Shown piece after piece: positions 22,390 to 29,451 of a stretch of 38,201 nucleotides of DNA (position 1 is the first letter of the stretch; the number at the start of each line of letters is the position of its first letter). The notes beneath the pieces are model-generated. The model saw only the letters and a list, made by a program, of their open reading frames with translations. It did not search any database and was not told the origin of the DNA. The stretch lies in contig DNJG01000077.1 in NCBI GenBank assembly GCA_003489165.1, positions 1 through 38,201 of the forward strand, written 5' to 3'. The DNA is from Nitrospinota bacterium. Its GTDB lineage: Bacteria > Nitrospinota > Nitrospinia > UBA9942. The translations under genes and the position numbers were made by a program.

Positions 22390-23027
22390 TGGATAAAATA
22401 ACTATAGCAATTCCAAAAGGCAGGAATTTAAAACCGTCTGTGGAGCTTTTTAAGTCAATAGGCTTAGATGGCTCTCCTATTTTAGAAGATACAAGAAGGC
22501 TTTTATTTGACCTTTCAAGAGAGAATGTGAAATTTCTTGTGATAAGAGATACTGATATACCCACCTATGTGGAGTATGGGGCTGCTGATATTGGTGTATC
22601 AGGAAAAGATGTCCTGACGGAGCAGGGGAGAGATATCTATGAACCTCTTGATTTGAAATTCGGTTTCTGCCGAATGGTGCTTGCTGAGCCTAAAGAGTTG
22701 AGGGCAGAGGATGACCCCTCCAAATGGACACATATAAGGGTTGCAACGAAATTTCCAAAAATCACAGAGAATTATTTCAGGAATAAGGGGATACAGGTGG
22801 AGATTGTAAAACTCTACGGCTCTATTGAACTCGCTCCGATAGTAGGGCTGTCAGAGAGGATTGTTGACCTTGTTTCATCAGGGCAAACACTAAAAGAGAA
22901 CGGCCTTGTAGAGGTTGAGGAGATTATGAAGATTACAGCGAGGCTGATAGTCAACAGGGCAAGCCTTAAGACTAAATATGAGAGGATAAATAATGTAATT
23001 GAGGAATTGAGGAGTATTATATCGTGA
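22389..23027 (+). CDS. hisG: ATP phosphoribosyltransferase, short form (HisG-S)
   Basis: First step of histidine synthesis, condensing ATP with PRPP. At 212 residues it lacks the C-terminal histidine-binding regulatory domain, so it belongs to the short form that needs the HisZ subunit for activity and feedback control. Motifs are IAIPKGRNL (6-14), YVEYGAADIGVSGKDVL and the PRPP loop region EIVKLYGSIELAPIVGLSE. The start is GTG, sharing one base with the murA stop. hisZ is not in this window and must lie elsewhere if the enzyme is active. Confidence 0.95.
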   Translation: MDKITIAIPKGRNLKPSVELFKSIGLDGSPILEDTRRLLFDLSRENVKFLVIRDTDIPTYVEYGAADIGVSGKDVLTEQGRDIYEPLDLKFGFCRMVLAEPKELRAEDDPSKWTHIRVATKFPKITENYFRNKGIQVEIVKLYGSIELAPIVGLSERIVDLVSSGQTLKENGLVEVEEIMKITARLIVNRASLKTKYERINNVIEELRSIIS

Positions 23028-23136
23028 AAACCGTTTTTTTCGCTTCCGTTATTTTTCTTTTGCTTTACTCTGTCAGATTTTTACATTAAGGAACAAAAGA
23101 AAGAATAAAAAGTCGCTCAAAAAAGATTTTCACGAT
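23021..23136. repeat. Inverted repeat in the hisG-hisD gap
   Basis: ATCGTGAAAA (23021-23030) plus a T-run matches the reverse complement of the A-run plus ATTTTCACGAT at 23119-23136. Inner segments TTTTCTTTTGC and ACAAAAGAAA also oppose each other. The left arm includes the hisG stop codon. No 7-base phase is evident. The 130-base gap has no other gene. Confidence 0.6.
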
Positions 23137-23157
23137 TTGGTGTTGAGGTGATAGCAG

Positions 23158-24441
23158 ATGAAAATAATTAAATCATGGGAAGATGGATTTGATGAAGCCC
23201 TCAATAGGATTGTAAATAGGGGGAGAATTGGCAGGGCAGATGTAGAGGCTTCTGTCCGGAATATCATAAATCAGGTGAGGGAAAAAGGCGATGAGGCGGT
23301 CATAAAATTTACAAAGAAATTTGATAATTACCATCTTTCACCTGAAAATATAAAGGTATCAGGAGAGGAGATTGAAAATGCCTATGCATCAATAGACAAG
23401 AAGATTTTAGAGCATTTAAGATTTACTGCCGAGAGGATAAAAAAATTTCATGAGCATCAGGTGGAGAAGTCTTGGAGTTATAAGGAAGAAGGCATACTGC
23501 TCGGACAGGTTATAAGACCACTTGCTATTGCCGGGGTATATGCGCCTGGCGGCAAGGCATCATATCCGTCTTCTGTATTAATGAATGTCATTCCTGCAAA
23601 AGTTGCCGGTGTAAAAAAAGTTGTTATGTGTACACCTGCATCGGCAGGAAGGCTGAATCCGTATGTGCTTATAGCGGCAGATATAGTTGGTGTTGACGAA
23701 ATATTCTGTATTGGAGGTGCACAGGCAATAGCTGCTATGGCTTACGGGACAGAAACTATTCCAAAAGTGGATAAGATTGTTGGGCCTGGCAATGTATATG
23801 TGGCAGAGGCAAAGAGGATGGTTTTTGGGGATGTAGATATTGATATGGTGGCAGGACCAAGCGAGATACTTATTATAGCTGATAAAAGTGCAAGGGCTGA
23901 TTTCATTGCAGCAGACCTTCTCTCTCAGGCGGAGCATGATGAACTATCATATCCTCTGCTCATAACAGATTCTTTGGATTTAGCCACTGATGTAGTAAAG
24001 GAGCTTGATATTCAGAAAAAATCACTTAGCCGTTCTGAAATTATAGATAATTGTCTAAAGAACAATTGTATCTGTTTTATAGTGAGAAATATTGAGGATG
24101 GTATAACCCTATCAAATAAGATTGCCCCTGAACATTTAGAATTGATGATAGAAGACTCTGATGAGATGATTGATAAAGTCAAAAATGCTGGTGCCATATT
24201 TCTTGGCAAGTTTACACCTGAGGCAGTCGGTGATTATGCGGCAGGGCCCAATCATGTATTGCCGACAGGAGGGACTGCGAGATTTTTTTCGCCTCTTGGG
24301 GTTTATGACTTTGTGAAGAGGTCAAGCCTCATATCCTTTAACGAGAAGTCTTTAAAGGATATTGCACCTACTGTAAAAGGCATAGCTGAGGCAGAGGGTT
24401 TAACAGCCCATGCAAAGGCGGTAGAGATACGCCTTAAATAA
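23158..24441 (+). CDS. hisD: Histidinol dehydrogenase
   Basis: It oxidises L-histidinol to histidine in two NAD-dependent steps with a zinc ion. The 427-residue length is normal. Motifs are VIRPLAIAGVYAPGGKASYP, CIGGAQAIAAMAYGTETIPK, DKIVGPGNVYVAEAKR, DMVAGPSEILIIAD, LSQAEHDE (zinc and catalytic residues) and AGPNHVLPTGGTARFFSPLG. GAGGTG at 23145-23150, seven bases before the ATG, supports the start. Unusually, the hisC that follows is separated by a long repeat array rather than being overlapped. Confidence 0.97.
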   Translation: MKIIKSWEDGFDEALNRIVNRGRIGRADVEASVRNIINQVREKGDEAVIKFTKKFDNYHLSPENIKVSGEEIENAYASIDKKILEHLRFTAERIKKFHEHQVEKSWSYKEEGILLGQVIRPLAIAGVYAPGGKASYPSSVLMNVIPAKVAGVKKVVMCTPASAGRLNPYVLIAADIVGVDEIFCIGGAQAIAAMAYGTETIPKVDKIVGPGNVYVAEAKRMVFGDVDIDMVAGPSEILIIADKSARADFIAADLLSQAEHDELSYPLLITDSLDLATDVVKELDIQKKSLSRSEIIDNCLKNNCICFIVRNIEDGITLSNKIAPEHLELMIEDSDEMIDKVKNAGAIFLGKFTPEAVGDYAAGPNHVLPTGGTARFFSPLGVYDFVKRSSLISFNEKSLKDIAPTVKGIAEAEGLTAHAKAVEIRLK

Positions 24442-24571
24442 CCAAACACCAATACTAATCACCAAATAAACTCCAATTACCAATAATCAAAAGGTTATAT
24501 GTTTGGTTATTGGTGATTGAATCATTGGTTATTATTTGGCTTTTGTGATTTGGGTATTGGTTATTATTTTG
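24441..24571. repeat. Palindromic repeat array between hisD and hisC
   Basis: The left arm (24441-24489) consists of degenerate CCAA-rich units such as ACCAAAC, ACCAATA, CCAAATA, ATTACCA. The right arm (about 24500-24571) has the complement, TTTGGTT, ATTGGTG, CATTGGT, TATTGGT. The phase is mostly 7 with slips. It fills the whole 134-base gap and ends five bases before the hisC ATG. Confidence 0.75.
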
Positions 24572-24575
24572 AGTT

Positions 24576-25634
24576 ATGATTGACATCAAAAGTTTTGTAA
24601 AAAAAGAGGTCAAGGAGCTCAAGCCCTATCACATAGAGAATACCCCATGCAGAATCAAGCTTGATGCAATGGAGAATCCTTATCCTCTGTCTGAGGCTCT
24701 GATGAAAAAGGTTGTGGAAGGTATTAAGGGGATAAAGATAAACCGCTATCCCGACCCTCTTGCATCAAGACTTAAAGACATTATCTCATTGCATGTTAAA
24801 ACTCCTGTAGACAATATAATAATAGGAAATGGTTCTGACGAACTCATTCAGTTAATTCTGACTGCATTTGGAGGGCATGGGGATAGGGTTCTTTTACCAA
24901 TTCCCACATTTTCTATGTATGGGATTATTGCAATGTCTCTGTCCCTTATGCCTGAAGGTGTCTCTTTGGGTAAGAATTGGGCACTTCCGTTGGACAAATT
25001 CTTATCCAATATGGAGAGAATTAAACCGAAGGTTATTTTTATCAGCTATCCAAACAATCCTACAGGAAACTCATTTGATAAAGAATCAATTTTAAAGGTA
25101 TTGGAAAAAACGACTGGCATTGTTGTAATAGATGAAGCATATTATGATTTTTCAAGGAAGACATTTTTGCCATATCTGAAAGAGTGTAAGAATTTAATCA
25201 TTTTAAGGACTCTTTCAAAAATAGGAATGGCAGGCTTGAGGGTTGGATATTTGATGGCGGATAAGGAGATTTGCCAAGAGCTAAATAAGGTTAGGCTTCC
25301 ATATAATTCCAATGCTCTTTCACAGGAGATATCAAGTATAATTTTAGAGAACAGAACAGAAATTCAAAAACAGATAGGAGCTATTATATCGGAAAGAGAT
25401 AAGCTTATGGAGGGGCTTAAAGAAATTGAGGGTATTGAACCATATCCTTCAGAGACAAACTTTATCCTGTTTAAAGTAGATAGAAACAGCAAAGAGGTCT
25501 TTGATAGATTATCAGACAATGGTATACTTATCAGAAATTTTGGCAATGACAATTATCTGAAAGATTGCTTGAGGGTTACAATAGGCACTCCGGAAGAGAA
25601 TAATGAATTTTTAGATACAATAAGAAAATTATAG
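24576..25634 (+). CDS. hisC: Histidinol-phosphate aminotransferase
   Basis: PLP-dependent fold-type I aminotransferase of histidine synthesis. It has 352 residues. Motifs are IIIGNGSDELIQLIL (81-95), PTFSMYG, the ISYPNNPTGN loop (157-166), VVIDEAYYDF (183-192) and the PLP-lysine site TLSKIGMAGLRVGY with Lys215. The arginine contacting substrate carboxylate fits CLRVTIGTPEEN near the end. The ATG follows a repeat array directly and lacks a clear Shine-Dalgarno sequence. hisB starts 15 bases downstream with a strong ribosome-binding site. Confidence 0.96.
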   Translation: MIDIKSFVKKEVKELKPYHIENTPCRIKLDAMENPYPLSEALMKKVVEGIKGIKINRYPDPLASRLKDIISLHVKTPVDNIIIGNGSDELIQLILTAFGGHGDRVLLPIPTFSMYGIIAMSLSLMPEGVSLGKNWALPLDKFLSNMERIKPKVIFISYPNNPTGNSFDKESILKVLEKTTGIVVIDEAYYDFSRKTFLPYLKECKNLIILRTLSKIGMAGLRVGYLMADKEICQELNKVRLPYNSNALSQEISSIILENRTEIQKQIGAIISERDKLMEGLKEIEGIEPYPSETNFILFKVDRNSKEVFDRLSDNGILIRNFGNDNYLKDCLRVTIGTPEENNEFLDTIRKL

Positions 25635-25648
25635 CATAGGAGGACAAA

Positions 25649-26236
25649 ATGGAGAGGAAGGCTGAGGTTAAAAGAAAGACGAAAGAGACAGATATTAGCG
25701 TTTGTTTAAAATTAAATGGCAGGGGTGAATATAAGGTAAATACTGCTGTCCCATTTTTAGACCACATGCTTTCTCAGATTGCAAAGCATGGTCTTTTTGA
25801 TATGGAGATTAATGCAAAGGGTGATACGGATGTAGATTTTCATCACACTGTTGAAGATGTAGGGATAGCACTCGGAGATGCATTTAAGAAAGCACTTGGA
25901 GAAAAGGTGGGTATAAAAAGATATGGGCACGCAGTGATACCTTTGAATGAAGCGCTCTCAATGGTTTCAGTGGATATAAGCGGGAGACCATTTATTGTCT
26001 ATAATGTCAAGATGCCAAAAGAAAAGGTTGGAGAATTTGATGTAGAGTTGACAGAGGAATTTTTCAGGGCATTTGCAAATAGCAGCGGTATGAGTCTGCA
26101 TATAAATATGATATATGGGAATAATCTCCACCATATAATTGAATCAATCTTCAAAGCAGCAGCAAGGGCATTAGATGAGGCCACCTCCTTAGATGAAAGA
26201 GTAAAGGGGATACCCTCTACGAAGGGAAAACTGTAA
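25649..26236 (+). CDS. hisB: Imidazoleglycerol-phosphate dehydratase
   Basis: It dehydrates imidazole glycerol phosphate; the 195-residue protein is the monofunctional form without the N-terminal histidinol-phosphatase domain of E. coli HisB. Metal-binding motifs are PFLDHMLSQIAKHG, DFHHTVEDVGIALG and NNLHHIIESIFKAAARAL. TAGGAGGACAAA gives an excellent ribosome-binding site at the ATG. Histidinol-phosphate phosphatase is therefore not supplied by this gene, and no other obvious candidate is in the his cluster. Confidence 0.97.
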   Translation: MERKAEVKRKTKETDISVCLKLNGRGEYKVNTAVPFLDHMLSQIAKHGLFDMEINAKGDTDVDFHHTVEDVGIALGDAFKKALGEKVGIKRYGHAVIPLNEALSMVSVDISGRPFIVYNVKMPKEKVGEFDVELTEEFFRAFANSSGMSLHINMIYGNNLHHIIESIFKAAARALDEATSLDERVKGIPSTKGKL

Positions 26237-26240
26237 AAGC

Positions 26241-26312
26241 AGGGGTTAGGGATTAGGGGATAGGGGTTAGTAAAAAAACTAATCCCAAGTCCCTAACTCC
26301 AAGTCCCTAATT
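26241..26312. repeat. Palindromic heptamer-phased array between hisB and hisH
   Basis: Left-arm units are AGGGGTT (26241-26247), AGGGATT, AGGGGAT, AGGGGTT, AGT, in perfect phase. Right-arm units are ACTAATC (26278), CCAAGTC, CCTAACT, CCAAGTC, CCTAATT. It ends two bases before the hisH ATG. Confidence 0.85.
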
Positions 26313-26314
26313 CT

Positions 26315-26986
26315 ATGATTGCAATAATAGACTACGGAATGGGTAATTTGAGGAGTGTCCAGAAGGGGTTTGAGAGGGTTGGACATGAAGCTGTTGTAAC
26401 AAATAATCCCCAAGAGATACTTTCTGCTGATGGAGTTGTCTTGCCCGGTGTTGGTGCATTTAAAGACTGCATGAGGAATTTAGAAAATGGCAGATTGATT
26501 GATACTGTATATAAGGTTATAGAAAATGGTAAACCCTTCCTTGGCATCTGTCTTGGTCTTCAGCTTTTGTTCACAGAAAGTGAGGAATTTGGTATTCATA
26601 AAGGTTTGGATATTGTTAAGGGTAGAGTTGTAAAATTCTCTTTTAATACTCCGAACTCCGAACTCCAAACTCCGAACTTTAAAGTTCCCCACATGGGATG
26701 GAATAGCATAAAAAAGAGTGGTCAGTGGTCAGTGGTCAGTGGTCAGAAAAACCAATTTTCATCTATTTATGAAGGGATACCTGACAACTCCTTTTTTTAT
26801 TTTGTCCATTCCTATTATGTAATACCGGAAGATGATGATGTTATAGCATCCACGACTGACTATGGGGTTGAGTTTGTTTCAAGCATCTATAAGGATAATA
26901 TCTTCGCCTGCCAGTTTCATCCCGAGAAGAGTCAGGAAGCCGGCTTAAAGTTGCTAAAGAATTTTGGAGATTTTTGTAAATGTTAA
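26315..26986 (+). CDS. hisH: Imidazole glycerol phosphate synthase glutaminase subunit with two repeat-derived inserts
   Basis: Class I glutamine amidotransferase that feeds ammonia to HisF. Catalytic residues are Cys79 (LGICLGLQLLF), His202 and Glu204 (QFHPEKS). At 223 residues it is longer than usual. Two extra segments flank the conserved PHMGWN (125-130): about 110-123 (NTPNSELQTPNF) and about 134-147 (KSGQWSVVSGQKNQ). Both are encoded by exact 7-base tandem units, and homologues such as the Thermotoga enzyme have only short loops there. The frame and catalytic triad are intact, so the enzyme is probably active. It overlaps hisA by 7 bases. Confidence 0.95.
   Translation: MIAIIDYGMGNLRSVQKGFERVGHEAVVTNNPQEILSADGVVLPGVGAFKDCMRNLENGRLIDTVYKVIENGKPFLGICLGLQLLFTESEEFGIHKGLDIVKGRVVKFSFNTPNSELQTPNFKVPHMGWNSIKKSGQWSVVSGQKNQFSSIYEGIPDNSFFYFVHSYYVIPEDDDVIASTTDYGVEFVSSIYKDNIFACQFHPEKSQEAGLKLLKNFGDFCKC
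26648..26680. repeat. Single-arm heptamer array in hisH (first)
   Basis: ACTCCGA (26648-26654), ACTCCGA, ACTCCAA, ACTCCGA, ACTTT. The same unit, in another rotation, occurs in hisF at 28218-28249. Confidence 0.85.
26717..26746. repeat. Single-arm heptamer array in hisH (second), four perfect units
   Basis: Four identical AGTGGTC units (26717-26744) plus AG. Because 7 is not a multiple of 3, the three frames are read in turn, giving the peptide SGQWSVVSGQ without a stop. Confidence 0.9.
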
Positions 26987-27720
26987 TAATTCCAGCAATT
27001 GATATAAAAGGCGGCAGGTGTGTAAGGCTCTTTCAGGGGAGGATGGAGCAGGAGACCGTGTATTCAGATGACCCTGTATCAGTTGCAAAGAGATGGGAGG
27101 ATGAGGGGGCTGAGTTTCTTCATATTGTAGATTTAGATGGTGCCGTATCTGGTGTCCCAAAAAATAAGGAGATAATAGAAAGCATAATAAAATCAGTAAA
27201 AATTCCTCTGGAAGTTGGCGGAGGAATAAGAAATATAGAAACTATAAAAGAGTATTTTTCCATAGGGGCTAAAAAGGTTGTAATTGGGACAGTTGCATGG
27301 GAAAATCCTATCCTTATTAGTGAAGTCTGCAAGGTGTTTCCTGAAAGGATTATCGTGGGAATAGATGCTAAAAATGGTAATGTGGCAGTGAGGGGGTGGG
27401 AAGATGTTACTGATACATCTGCCTCTGAATTGGCAAAAAGGTTTGAAGGTATGGGTATATCAGGTATTATATATACAGATATAAGCAGGGATGGAACTCT
27501 TTCAGGACCCAATATAGATTCAATTAAGTTTTTTGCAAAATCAATTAGCATTCCCGTAATTGCATCAGGAGGGGTGTCGGATATTAACGATATAAAAAAT
27601 ATTATGAAACTAAAAAAACATGGAGTGGATGGGGTGATAATTGGGAAGGCGCTTTACAGCGGTTCTGTGAATTTAAGAGAGGCAATTAAGTTAGTGGGTA
27701 GTGAAAATTTCGGTGAATAG
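26980..27720 (+). CDS. hisA: Phosphoribosylformimino-5-aminoimidazole carboxamide ribotide isomerase
   Basis: A TIM-barrel isomerase of histidine synthesis, 246 residues. The first catalytic Asp is in IPAIDIKGGRCVRLFQG; the second is in YTDISRDGTLSGPN. The phosphate-binding half-barrel repeats are VGGGIRNIETIKEYF and ASGGVSDINDIKNI. The start overlaps the hisH stop by 7 bases. The last few codons (after EAIKL) fall into the left arm of a heptamer palindrome that continues into the hisF leader. Confidence 0.96.
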   Translation: MLIIPAIDIKGGRCVRLFQGRMEQETVYSDDPVSVAKRWEDEGAEFLHIVDLDGAVSGVPKNKEIIESIIKSVKIPLEVGGGIRNIETIKEYFSIGAKKVVIGTVAWENPILISEVCKVFPERIIVGIDAKNGNVAVRGWEDVTDTSASELAKRFEGMGISGIIYTDISRDGTLSGPNIDSIKFFAKSISIPVIASGGVSDINDIKNIMKLKKHGVDGVIIGKALYSGSVNLREAIKLVGSENFGE

Positions 27721-27766
27721 TCGTCAGTAAAAACTATTCACTATTCACTAACTACTAATGACTAAT
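27691..27766. repeat. Palindromic heptamer-phased array at the hisA end and hisF start
   Basis: Right-arm units are TCGTCAG (27721), TAAAAAC, TATTCAC, TATTCAC, TAACTAC, TAATGAC, TAATC, directly before the hisF ATG. The left arm (27691-27720) lies inside the end of hisA and reads as the rough complement (GTAGTGA, GGTGAAT). Confidence 0.8.
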
Positions 27767-27767
27767 C

Positions 27768-28601
27768 ATGCTTACACGAAGAATAATCCCCTGTCTTGAT
27801 GTAAAGGATGGCAGGGTTGTAAAAGGGGTTAAATTTTTAAATTTAAGGGATGCAGGGGACCCTGTTGATGTTGCTGAGATTTATGACAGGGAAGGGGCAG
27901 ACGAGATTACATTTCTTGATATTACAGCCTCACATGAAAACAGAAATATTATTATTGATGTAGTTTATAGGACAGCAGAAAGGGTCTTCATGCCACTTAC
28001 AGTTGGCGGTGGCATAAGGACACTTGATGATATAAGAAATTTATTGAAGGCAGGTGCGGATAAGGTTTCAGTAAATACCGCAGCAGTTAAAGACCCTGAA
28101 TTTGTAAAGAGGGCATCTGAAAGATTTGGTAGTCAGTGCATTGTGGTGGCAATAGATGCGAAAAAAATACAGAAGACAGGAGACAGAAGACAGAAGGCAG
28201 AAAAAAAAGAAAATTTAAACTCCGAACTCCGAACTCCGAACTCCGAACTTTTAAGGTGGGAGGTTTTTACACACGGGGGTCGTAATCCTACAGGACTTGA
28301 TGCAGTGGAGTGGTCTCAAAGGATGGAAGAGTATGGTGCAGGAGAGATACTCCTTACAAGTATGGATAGAGACGGGACGAAAGAGGGATATGATATTGAA
28401 TTGACAAAAAACATATCAGAGACAGTCGGTATCCCTGTTATAGCATCAGGAGGGGCTGGCAATCTACAGCATCTTTATGAGGGATTTATGGAAGGGAAGG
28501 CAGATGCCGTCCTTGCCGCATCTATATTTCATTATCGTGAATATACAATTAAAGAGGCAAAAGAGTTTTTAAGAGGGAAAGGGGTTAATGTAAGGTTATA
28601 A
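27768..28601 (+). CDS. hisF: Imidazole glycerol phosphate synthase cyclase subunit with a repeat-derived insert
   Basis: TIM-barrel cyclase partner of HisH. Catalytic Asp11 (IIPCLDVKDGRVVKG) and Asp130 (VVAIDAK) are present, as are LTVGGGIRTLDD and LLTSMDRDGTKEGYD. At 277 residues it exceeds the usual length of about 250. The excess lies at about 133-162, right after the Asp130 strand, where homologues have a short hairpin. It is encoded by two heptamer runs at 28169-28249 and is rich in Lys, Glu, Arg and Ser (KTGDRRQKAEKK, NSELRTPNSEL). The segment should project from the catalytic-face loop region (inference from the Thermotoga structure). hisIE follows without a gap. Confidence 0.95.
   Translation: MLTRRIIPCLDVKDGRVVKGVKFLNLRDAGDPVDVAEIYDREGADEITFLDITASHENRNIIIDVVYRTAERVFMPLTVGGGIRTLDDIRNLLKAGADKVSVNTAAVKDPEFVKRASERFGSQCIVVAIDAKKIQKTGDRRQKAEKKENLNSELRTPNSELLRWEVFTHGGRNPTGLDAVEWSQRMEEYGAGEILLTSMDRDGTKEGYDIELTKNISETVGIPVIASGGAGNLQHLYEGFMEGKADAVLAASIFHYREYTIKEAKEFLRGKGVNVRL
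28169..28249. repeat. Two heptamer arrays in hisF
   Basis: First run: ACAGAAG (28169), ACAGGAG, ACAGAAG, ACAGAAG, GCAGAAA. Second run: four identical AACTCCG units (28218-28245) plus AACT. The second unit equals that of the first hisH array. Both are in frame with no stop. Confidence 0.9.
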
Positions 28602-29255
28602 ATGGACATAAAAAATCTAAAATACGACAGTAACGGTTTAATACCAGCAATTATTCAAGACTGGAAGAATGGTGATGTGTTGATGCATGCCTATATGAAT
28701 GAGGAGTCATTAAAGAAGACTATTGAAACTGGCTATACCCATTTCTGGAGCAGGTCAAGGGGAAAGCTCTGGAAAAAAGGGGAGACATCCGGAAATGAGC
28801 AGATTGTCAAAGAAATAAACTATGACTGTGATAATGATACATTACTTGTAAAAGCAGAGCAAAAGGGTGTTGCCTGCCATACAGGTAATAGGACATGCTT
28901 TTTCGGTAAGTTATTTGAAAGTCCGAAATCCGAAGTCCGAAGTCCGAAGTCCGAACTAATTGACAAGATATATGAGGTAATTCTGGACAGGAAAAGAAAT
29001 ATGAGAGAAGGTTCCTATGTATCTTCACTATTTAAAAAAGGCAGAGATAAGATACTTAAAAAGATAGGAGAAGAGGCATCAGAGGTAGTGATAGGTTCTA
29101 AGAATGACAAGAAAGAAGAAATTATCTACGAGATAGCAGACCTCTGGTTTCACTCCCTTGTTTTGTTGGGGTATCATGATATAACCCCTGAAGATATTTA
29201 TAAAGAATTACAAAAAAGATTCGGCAAGTCAGGAATTAGAGATGAGAAAAAATAG
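28602..29255 (+). CDS. hisI: Bifunctional phosphoribosyl-AMP cyclohydrolase / phosphoribosyl-ATP pyrophosphatase
   Basis: A HisIE fusion of 217 residues, catalysing steps two and three of histidine synthesis. The HisI domain (about 1-105) has HFWSRSRGKLWKKGETSGN and the metal site NYDCDNDTLLVKAEQKGVAC followed by HTGNRTCFF. The HisE domain (about 119-217) has the pyrophosphatase helices KKIGEEASEVVIGSKNDKKE and YEIADLWFHSLVLL. The linker at about 106-118 (SPKSEVRSPKSE) is encoded by a 7-base tandem array, the most tolerable of the in-gene insertions. It begins directly after the hisF stop and is the last his gene here. Confidence 0.96.
   Translation: MDIKNLKYDSNGLIPAIIQDWKNGDVLMHAYMNEESLKKTIETGYTHFWSRSRGKLWKKGETSGNEQIVKEINYDCDNDTLLVKAEQKGVACHTGNRTCFFGKLFESPKSEVRSPKSELIDKIYEVILDRKRNMREGSYVSSLFKKGRDKILKKIGEEASEVVIGSKNDKKEEIIYEIADLWFHSLVLLGYHDITPEDIYKELQKRFGKSGIRDEKK
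28920..28957. repeat. Single-arm heptamer array in the hisI-hisE linker
   Basis: AGTCCGA (28920-28926), AATCCGA, AGTCCGA, AGTCCGA, AGTCCGA, ACT, in perfect 7-base phase. It encodes the 13-residue domain linker. Confidence 0.88.
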
Positions 29256-29362
29256 CTGTTAGCAGTCCTTTCAATAGGTTGCTTATTCTTTAACCCCCTT
29301 TAATTCCTATTTATATTTTCGTAATTCATATCTATCGTTTCTCTCAGTAAAACTTCACACAA

Positions 29363-29417
29363 ATGTAACATAAGGTTAATAATCCTGTAACATAAAGGCT
29401 GTAAAGTATATTATAAA
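29363..29417 (+). promoter_or_regulatory. Pho-box-like direct repeats and -10 box upstream of the phosphate operon
   Basis: ATGTAAC-ATAA (29363), GGTTAAT-AATC (29374), CTGTAAC-ATAA (29385) and a weaker AGGCTGT-AAAG (29396) recur every 11 bases, the spacing of PhoB half-sites; the identical core TGTAACATAA is repeated exactly 22 bases apart. E. coli half-sites read CTGTCAT. A TATAAA (29412-29417) stands where the -10 element of a PhoB-activated promoter would be; TATAAT at 29422-29427 is an alternative. No -35 consensus is seen, as expected for such promoters. The rest of the 29256-29445 gap holds no gene. Confidence 0.6.
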
Positions 29418-29451
29418 AATTTATAATATAATTCAGAAGGAGGAAATGAAA

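Noticed and set aside
22300..22400. Histidine leader peptide or attenuator for the his operon
   Set aside because: hisG shares a base with the murA stop, leaving no leader, and no run of His codons is seen.
26717..28957. CRISPR-like appearance of regular repeats
   Set aside because: Units are 7 bases, without spacers, and lie inside conserved coding sequence; no cas genes are present.
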